This document shows, in pieces, positions 58,482 through 64,000 of a stretch of 64,000 bases of DNA (position 1 is the first letter of the stretch; each line of letters begins with the position of its first letter). The notes beneath the pieces were generated by a model. The model saw nothing but the letters and a program-made list of their open reading frames with translations. It was not told the origin of the DNA and did no database searches. The position numbers and the translations under genes are program-made. This DNA comes from Microstegium vimineum (lineage: Eukaryota > Streptophyta > Magnoliopsida > Poales > Poaceae): positions 38,590,625 through 38,654,624 of the forward strand of contig CM039135.1 in assembly GCA_022036555.1 (NCBI GenBank). The letters are read 5' to 3'.

Positions 58482-58993
58482 GTTAGTAGTTAGGATTTAG
58501 TAGTTAATAGAGTTAGTAGTGGCTGTGCTAGTGTTGGTAGTAGTAGTGTTAGTGTTAGTAAGTAGTAGTTAGAGAGTATGTATATGTGGTTGTGTTGGCC
58601 TTCGTTCCATATTTGGTGTATATGTGGTTGTTGGCCTTCGTGCCACTATTTTGTGCATATGTGGATGTTGGCCTTCATGCCTATGATTTTTGCAGGTTTG
58701 GTAACCTCCCCGTGCAGGAGAGGTGATGTCGAAATTTTCATTTGACACTGACCAATTGTTTTTCTTGCAGGAGGACCCGTGGGAGGGACTCGGGATCGTT
58801 CTTGTGGGCGTTGCTGGTCTGCCTGCACCTTAGGTATAGCTCCCTCCTCCTTTTCATGCATGTTTTATATGATCACGTAACCAAGTTAGGCGTCTCCCGT
58901 TCGAAAGAGATACGGTCAGAGGTATGTAAAATCTTTGCATATCTGTGACCGTATTTGTTTTGGATTGTCTATGTATTTTAGACAGCCCGTTGA

Positions 58994-59178
58994 TGCGTAG
59001 ATGATGTTAGTTTCCATGGTTCGCTCTGGTCTAAGATAGACTTTCGGCATCACCTCCCTGTTGTTCTCCAGATGCACACTCTCCCTTTCGGGACGTGTAT
59101 CGGGAGAACAGCGGGGAGGTGCTGCCGAAATTCTGTCTCGGATCGGAGCGGAGCATGGAAACTGACATAATCTACGCA
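58994..59178 (+). repeat. Long imperfect hairpin upstream of the transposase
   Basis: Two arms of about 90 nt pair around 59086: the left arm runs from TGCGTAGATGATGTTAGTTT, the right arm ends with AAACTGACATAATCTACGCA. Identity between arms is about 80 percent by eye and the loop is only a few bases. It sits 106 bp before the TNP2 start codon. An RNA from here would fold like a small-RNA precursor. Confidence 0.85.
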
Positions 59179-59283
59179 TCCGCGGGTGGGATTAGGACCT
59201 ATCCTCACCTATTAGTCAGTAGGCACACTGTGCAGATGCATTTGCTGGTTATATTGCTCGCTTACATATGTATATGCTAGAGG

Positions 59284-62200
59284 ATGGAGAACCGTGATTG
59301 GATGTACACGAGCTACCCCAGTATGACCCCAGAGTGGATGAATAAGACTAATGCTTTCGTGGAGCATGCATTTGGCGAGGCTGCTCATGGGTCCATTCGG
59401 ATGTCATGTCCCTGCGTCAAATGTGAGAATGTTGTAAGAAAGACAAAGGTGGCTGTGGGGAAAGATCTTATCTTGTATCGATTCACGCCAAACTATACCT
59501 GCTAGATCCACCATGGTGAAGCCAATCGTATTAGAGAGGAGGTGGTGAGACCACATCTGGAGGCTTTTGATGGAGATGCTGGGGTCGCAGACTGGATGGA
59601 TGACTTTCATGAGGCATAGTTCGGTGAAGGATTTGAGGACGAGCCAGAGGAATCCGCAAAGGCGTACTGCGAGATGTTGTCTTCGGCCCAAAAACCCCTT
59701 CACGAATAGACACGGGTTTCACAACTGGATGCCATGGGACGCCTGATGGCGTTCAAGTCGTAGTGTAGCATGAGTCGAGACAACTTCGATGCTATGCTGG
59801 CAGTTGTTGGATCTCTGCTTCCGGACTGTCACGTTCTGTCGAAGAACTTGTACGAGTCATAGAAACTTCTTCGTGCACTTAAGATGTCGTATGAGCAAAT
59901 CCATGCTTGTCCTAAGGGGTGCATCCTATTTAGGAAACTACACGAGAAAGCAACACACTGTCCAAAGTGCAACTCCTCTAGGTATCTGGTCGAGCCTAGT
60001 GATGGCAATAAGTTACAGCTTGGTATCCCCGTGAAGGTCCTATAGTACCTTCCTTTCTTACCGAGGATCCAACGGTTGTTCATGACAGAGGAGTCCGCAA
60101 AACAGATGACATGGCACAAACATGACAAAAGATACAACCCGGACAAGATGGTACACCCATTGGATGGCGATGCATGGAAACATTTCGATGACATGCGTCG
60201 TGGTAAAGCTGAGGAGGCTCGAAATGTACGTGTCGTGCTTGCAACAGATGGGTTCAATCCCTATGGAATGATGTCGGCCCTGTATACTTGTTGGCCCGTG
60301 TTCGTGATCCCCCTTAATCTCCCCCCCGGCATCTCGTTTCAACCCAAGAATGTATTCATGTCGCTGATAATTCCTGGACACCCGGGGAACAAGATGGGTA
60401 TGTTTATGGAGCCTCTCATTGATGAATTGATGTTTGCTTGGGAAAAAGGGGTACTGACATACGACCGAGCTACAAAGAAGAACTTCACAATGCATGTGTG
60501 GTACCAGTACTCCCTACATGACTTCCTGGCGTATGGCATATTCTGCGCGTGGTGTGTTCACGGGAAGTTCCCATGCCCATTATGCAAGACAGTTGTACGG
60601 TTCTATCATCTGAAGAAGGGTGGCAAGTTTTCTTCGTTTGACCTACATCGTCAATTCCTCCCTCTTGACCATCCATTCAGACGAGATGTCAAGAACTTCA
60701 GGAAAGGGGTTCAAGTCACCGACCCTCCACCTCACATGATGACCAGTGCCGAGGTCCGTGCTGAGATAGAGGCTCTCAAAGATGATAAAGATACATGTGG
60801 TTTTATTGGATATGGTTTGGAACATCAGTGTACTCATAAATCGGGCTTGACTAGGCTCCCTTATTTCGATGACATTCTTCTTCCACACAACATTGATGTA
60901 ATGCACACAGAAAAGAATATCACTGAGTCACTTTTTGCAACACTCATGGACACAGAGAAGTCAAAGGACAACGTGAAGGCTAGATTGGACCTGGAAACGA
61001 TTTGTGATAGGTCAAAGCAAGTGATGAAGCCTCCTAGGCCTGGTAAGAAATGGAGAAGGACTCCGGTCGATTTCGTCTTGAAAAGGGACCAACGGAAGGA
61101 GGTCTTGATGTGGATGTAGACGTTGATGTTCCTGGACGGGTATGCGGTGAATTTGAGTCGGGGAGTGAACTTGTCCACTATGCGGGTCTTAGGGATGAAG
61201 GGTCATGACTACAACATATGGATTGAGCGGCTCCTTCCTGCGATGACCCGGGGATACATGCCCGAGCATGTGTGGCGCGTGCTGGCAGAGTTGAGCTATT
61301 TCTTCCGCCAGCTTTGTGCCAAGGAGTTGTCTCGGGATGTCATTGCTGACTTGGAGGAAGTGGCACCTGTGTTGTTCTGCAAGCTGGAGAAGATCTTCCC
61401 ACCCGGCTACTTTGTGGCGATGCAGCATATGATTTTGCACCTACCTTACGAGGCACGAATGTGGGGGCTCGTGCAGGCCCATTGGTGCTATATGATCGAG
61501 AGATGTCTGAAGATTCTTCAGAAAAGTGTAGAAATAAAGCCAAAATTGAGGCTTCCGTGGCAGAGGCATTCATTCTGGAGGAGGTGTCATACTTCACAAC
61601 AACATACTATAAGGATAACCTTCCTAGTGTGCACAATCCCCCACCTCGTTACAACGCGGATGAGAGTTCATCGAACCTCAGCCTTTTCAAAGGGAAACTC
61701 GGCAAGGCAAGCACACCGGGCACCAAGACCTTAAGGAATGATGAGTGGCGCATTATCATGCATTACGTGTTGTTGAACCTTGAGGAAGTGAAGCCTTATG
61801 TGCAGTAAGTTCTCAATGAGCTTGTTACATACGTCGTCACTATCCTCCATGTATCCAACTTCCTTGTCTCTTGTTTTTTCAGGGAATTTCTAAATATATA
61901 CTAGAGAGGGAGTAGTGCTCCTTCCCCTCAAGAAGAAGATAACCTTCTCAAACATGGCAAACCCGATTTCATTTCCTGGTTCGATACAAAGGTACCTGGG
62001 TTAATCTTTGACATCTCACTTTGCTCCTAAGAGCAACTAATGTAACTATCTATCCGGCCTCACCTTGCAGGCTCGCAAAGATAGGGACATGAATGTTGAG
62101 TTGAAAGGGATCGCGAAAGGGTTCTCCTATAAGGTCAAGACATTCAACGTTTATGACGTGAATGGCTATCGATTTCACACAAGAAACTATGAGGAGAGTC

Positions 62201-62865
62201 GGCCCAATCGGAAAACCACAAATACCGGAGTTCGTACGCCCGACACCAATGAGCGCGACTACTACGGCATAGTAGAAGCGATATACGAGCTCTCCTTTGA
62301 GTGTCGTAGAGGTCCTAATCCAATCGTATTCAAAGTCCATTGGTTTGATCCTAATGTCACGAGAATATCTCCTGAGATTGGACAAGTCGAAATTTGACAA
62401 TATTCTATCTATCAAGGAGAGGATGTCTATATTGTGGCTCAACAGGCCACAGAATTCTATTACCTCCCATTGGCGTGCCAAAAAAACCCCAATCTTATGG
62501 GTTGGTACATTGTGCAGTTGGTATCGCCACACGGTAAATTGCCTGTCCCAAACGATGAGGATTACCACTTTGACGCAAACGCGGAGGAGTTCTATCAATC
62601 AGAGGGGCTAGAAGGGAGGTTTGACATAGACATGTTTGGCTTGATGGGCATGGAATTTGACAATGACATTGATCGAGACGATGAAGATGAGGACGAGGGA
62701 GAAGAGGTGCAAGATGTGGAAAACTTAGAAATGCTTGAGCGGTTCAACTTAGGCGTTGGCAATGATGACAACGATGGAGATGAGGAAGAGGTAGAAGAGG
62801 TGCAATATGATAGTGATGACGAGACCTATGATCCAGCAGCTACCGATCATGAAGAATATTTCTAA
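59284..62865 (+). pseudogene. CACTA TNP2-type transposase, with many stops
   Basis: Exons inferred: 59284-61804, 61883-61991, 62071-62865. Starts MENRDWMY, and the first 150 codons carry a transposon-associated domain with CPCVKCEN. The TNP2 core at 60076-61119 has ATDGFNPYG (first catalytic Asp) and PHNIDVMHTEKN (second). Next come KSHD-type GMKGHDYNIWIERLLP and EEVSYFTTTYY, then a DUF4216-like part (NGYRFHTRNYEE, VFKVHWFDP) and a very acidic C-terminus. Eight TAG stops interrupt it (59503, 59617, 59707, 59761, 59860, 60043, 61117, 61902), plus one TGA at 62395 and a frameshift near 61520. TNP2-type proteins cut and rejoin CACTA ends. The product cannot be made. Confidence 0.88.
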
Positions 62866-62990
62866 TTAATGTAATATTATATTATTATTATTATTGCAAT
62901 TATGTTTGGTACATTTTGCATATCTTTATAAGTATTTGTAATTAATTGTGCTAATTGGTTTACTCTTTGAAATTGCAGGCACTCGACAAA

Positions 62991-64000
62991 ATGCCTGGTG
63001 GAAGGGCTACACGTCGTTCACTCAACGACCTCTACACGACGCCGCCCGCTTCTGCCGCCGAGGCCGCGGCGCCCGCAGTGGAGACCTCGTAGGCGAGGAG
63101 ACCTCGCGGCCGACCCCGCGGCCGGGGAGGCCGTGACAGAGGGGGTGCGAGGCTGACTGTGGAGTCAGCTCCCACACCGGCCATGGACGAGGACCACCAG
63201 GCCATGGACGAGGACCACCAGGCGACCGAGCTCCACACAGGCAGCGGTGACGCCCCACAACAGGAGGTAGGAGAGGGCTCTACCTCCTCGTCAAAAGTCT
63301 AGTTGCGTGGGCCCGTGAGGCTCCCTCAGCGCCCGATCCTACCTCCCCACCGCCCGGTGATTCGACCCTTAGGCGACGAGTAAGTATTATTTCAGTACTA
63401 TTTCATTTGAAGTATTGAAAATCGAACTACAGACTAACATATTTTCTTAATGACTCTTGCAGCAACTGGGTAATTGTGTCCAGACAGAAGGGCCGTCAAA
63501 TCAATAACATCCTTGGCCTTCTGATTCGGCAGCACTACCCTAGACTGGTCGAGTTCAACGGGGTGACGCAGCCGCTCTGGTCGTGGGCCCACTTCTACGC
63601 CGCTGAGGACAGTGACCACAGATCTATTGCGGGGCGGATCAAGGCCGAGTTCTGGGTGAGTCTTCATCGCACTAAATTTCTCAAACCAAACACATTCATT
63701 GGCCGTTCTTGATATAATGAAATGATACATGATGTTTGTATGCAGGACTTCTTCACGTGCGAGCCAGGGCACGAGGAAAAGGCGGCGCAAGTGCAGGACA
63801 AGGTCTGCAAGACTCGACTCGGATACCTCTACCACGAGATGCGGCTCCAGTGCATTATCAACCACCGCGCCGCCATCTTTGGCGAGAAAGTGTCGAAGAG
63901 CGAGACCAGGGGCATGACGCTTACCAGGGAGGAGTACGAGTTGGTAAGTATGAAACATTAATACTACCACCCTACAATTGGTATAGTCTGACGTATCAAT
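62991..64000 (+). pseudogene. Second CACTA gene, Transposase_24 (Ptta/En/Spm) type, partial
   Basis: Exons 62991-63382, 63463-63655, 63746-63943, continuing past the window. Phase is kept across each GT-AG intron. The first exon is Arg/Pro-rich (RRPRGRPRGRGG) with a doubled AMDEDHQ unit. The later exons have QINNILGLLIRQHYPRLVEF and LWSWAHFYAAEDSDHRSIAG, then CKTRLGYLYHEMR, matching plant Ptta/En/Spm transposase-family text. Two TAG stops lie in exon 1 (63090 and 63300); exons 2 and 3 are open. In En/Spm the second product binds the subterminal repeats, here probably the GTTGCCGAGTGCC palindromes. Decay is lighter than in the TNP2 frame. Confidence 0.8.

Larger units (their letters stand above)
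56240..64000 (+). mobile_element. CACTA (En/Spm) transposon, decayed, runs off the window
   Basis: A plus-strand CACTA element is indicated by subterminal palindromes with GTTGCCGAGTGCC (56291-56576), a TNP2-type transposase frame (59284-62865) and a second gene of the Transposase_24 (Ptta/En/Spm) type starting at 62991. The left end is not certain: CACTAAACACAC at 56243 could be it but is weak. The right end is beyond 64000. Two later insertions sit inside: a Tourist MITE (56331-56491) and a solo LTR (57052-58291). The transposase is full of stops and cannot be active. Confidence 0.8.

Overview
This is a plant nuclear window, most likely from a panicoid grass. The support is GC-rich grass-style exons with GT-AG introns, Stowaway and Tourist MITEs, CACTA and Mutator-type elements, a grass tRNA-derived SINE, and Ty1-copia and Ty3-gypsy LTR elements. 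No prokaryotic, organellar or CRISPR features were seen. I cannot name the species from sequence alone.

Host genes are few. (1) A complete four-exon cytokinin dehydrogenase of the cytosolic CKX11/CKX7 type lies on the minus strand at 2656-5470 (525 aa). (2) A BREVIS RADIX-like gene lies on the plus strand at 35607-41062. Its reading frame is otherwise intact, but an 856-bp Mutator-like insertion with a 10-bp target duplication sits in exon 4 and cuts the second BRX domain off. (3) An intact single-exon DUF716/TMEM45 membrane protein gene lies on the minus strand at 51214-52119. A broken same-strand paralogue lies about 6 kb away at 44788-45668. As I recall, rice CKX11 and a BRX-like gene lie close together on chromosome 8, so this looks like a conserved block; a synteny search would settle it.

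Layout: 1-277 is the edge of a copia-like element (LTR plus primer-binding site). 278-5734 holds the CKX gene. 6.9-8.7 kb is a Sirevirus-like LTR. 8.7-14.6 kb is AT-rich DNA with a SINE, a Stowaway MITE and a foldback Mutator-type element. 14609-30698 is one complete 16.1-kb Ty3-gypsy element of the Tat type on the minus strand (832-bp LTRs, TSD GTACC). It carries a spliced antisense gene with a plant mobile domain, a 648-bp in-frame tandem duplication in the integrase, and a 3.9-kb nested solo LTR in the reverse transcriptase. 30.7-35.4 kb holds MITEs and a 934-bp Mutator-type element. 35.6-41.1 kb is the BRX-like gene. 42.4-44.0 kb is a solo LTR (TSD ATATC). 44.2-52.2 kb is the DUF716 pair with a GC-rich repetitive stretch between. 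53-54.9 kb holds small DNA elements. From about 56.2 kb to the window end is a decayed CACTA (En/Spm) element with subterminal palindromes, a polypurine leader split by another solo LTR (TSD GAGGA), a long hairpin, a TNP2-type transposase frame and the start of a second transposase-related gene.

The unusual points are the exon insertion in the BRX-like gene, the antisense plant-mobile-domain gene with its own TATA box inside the gypsy element, the in-frame integrase duplication, and the CACTA reading frames, where ten of the eleven in-frame stops are TAG.
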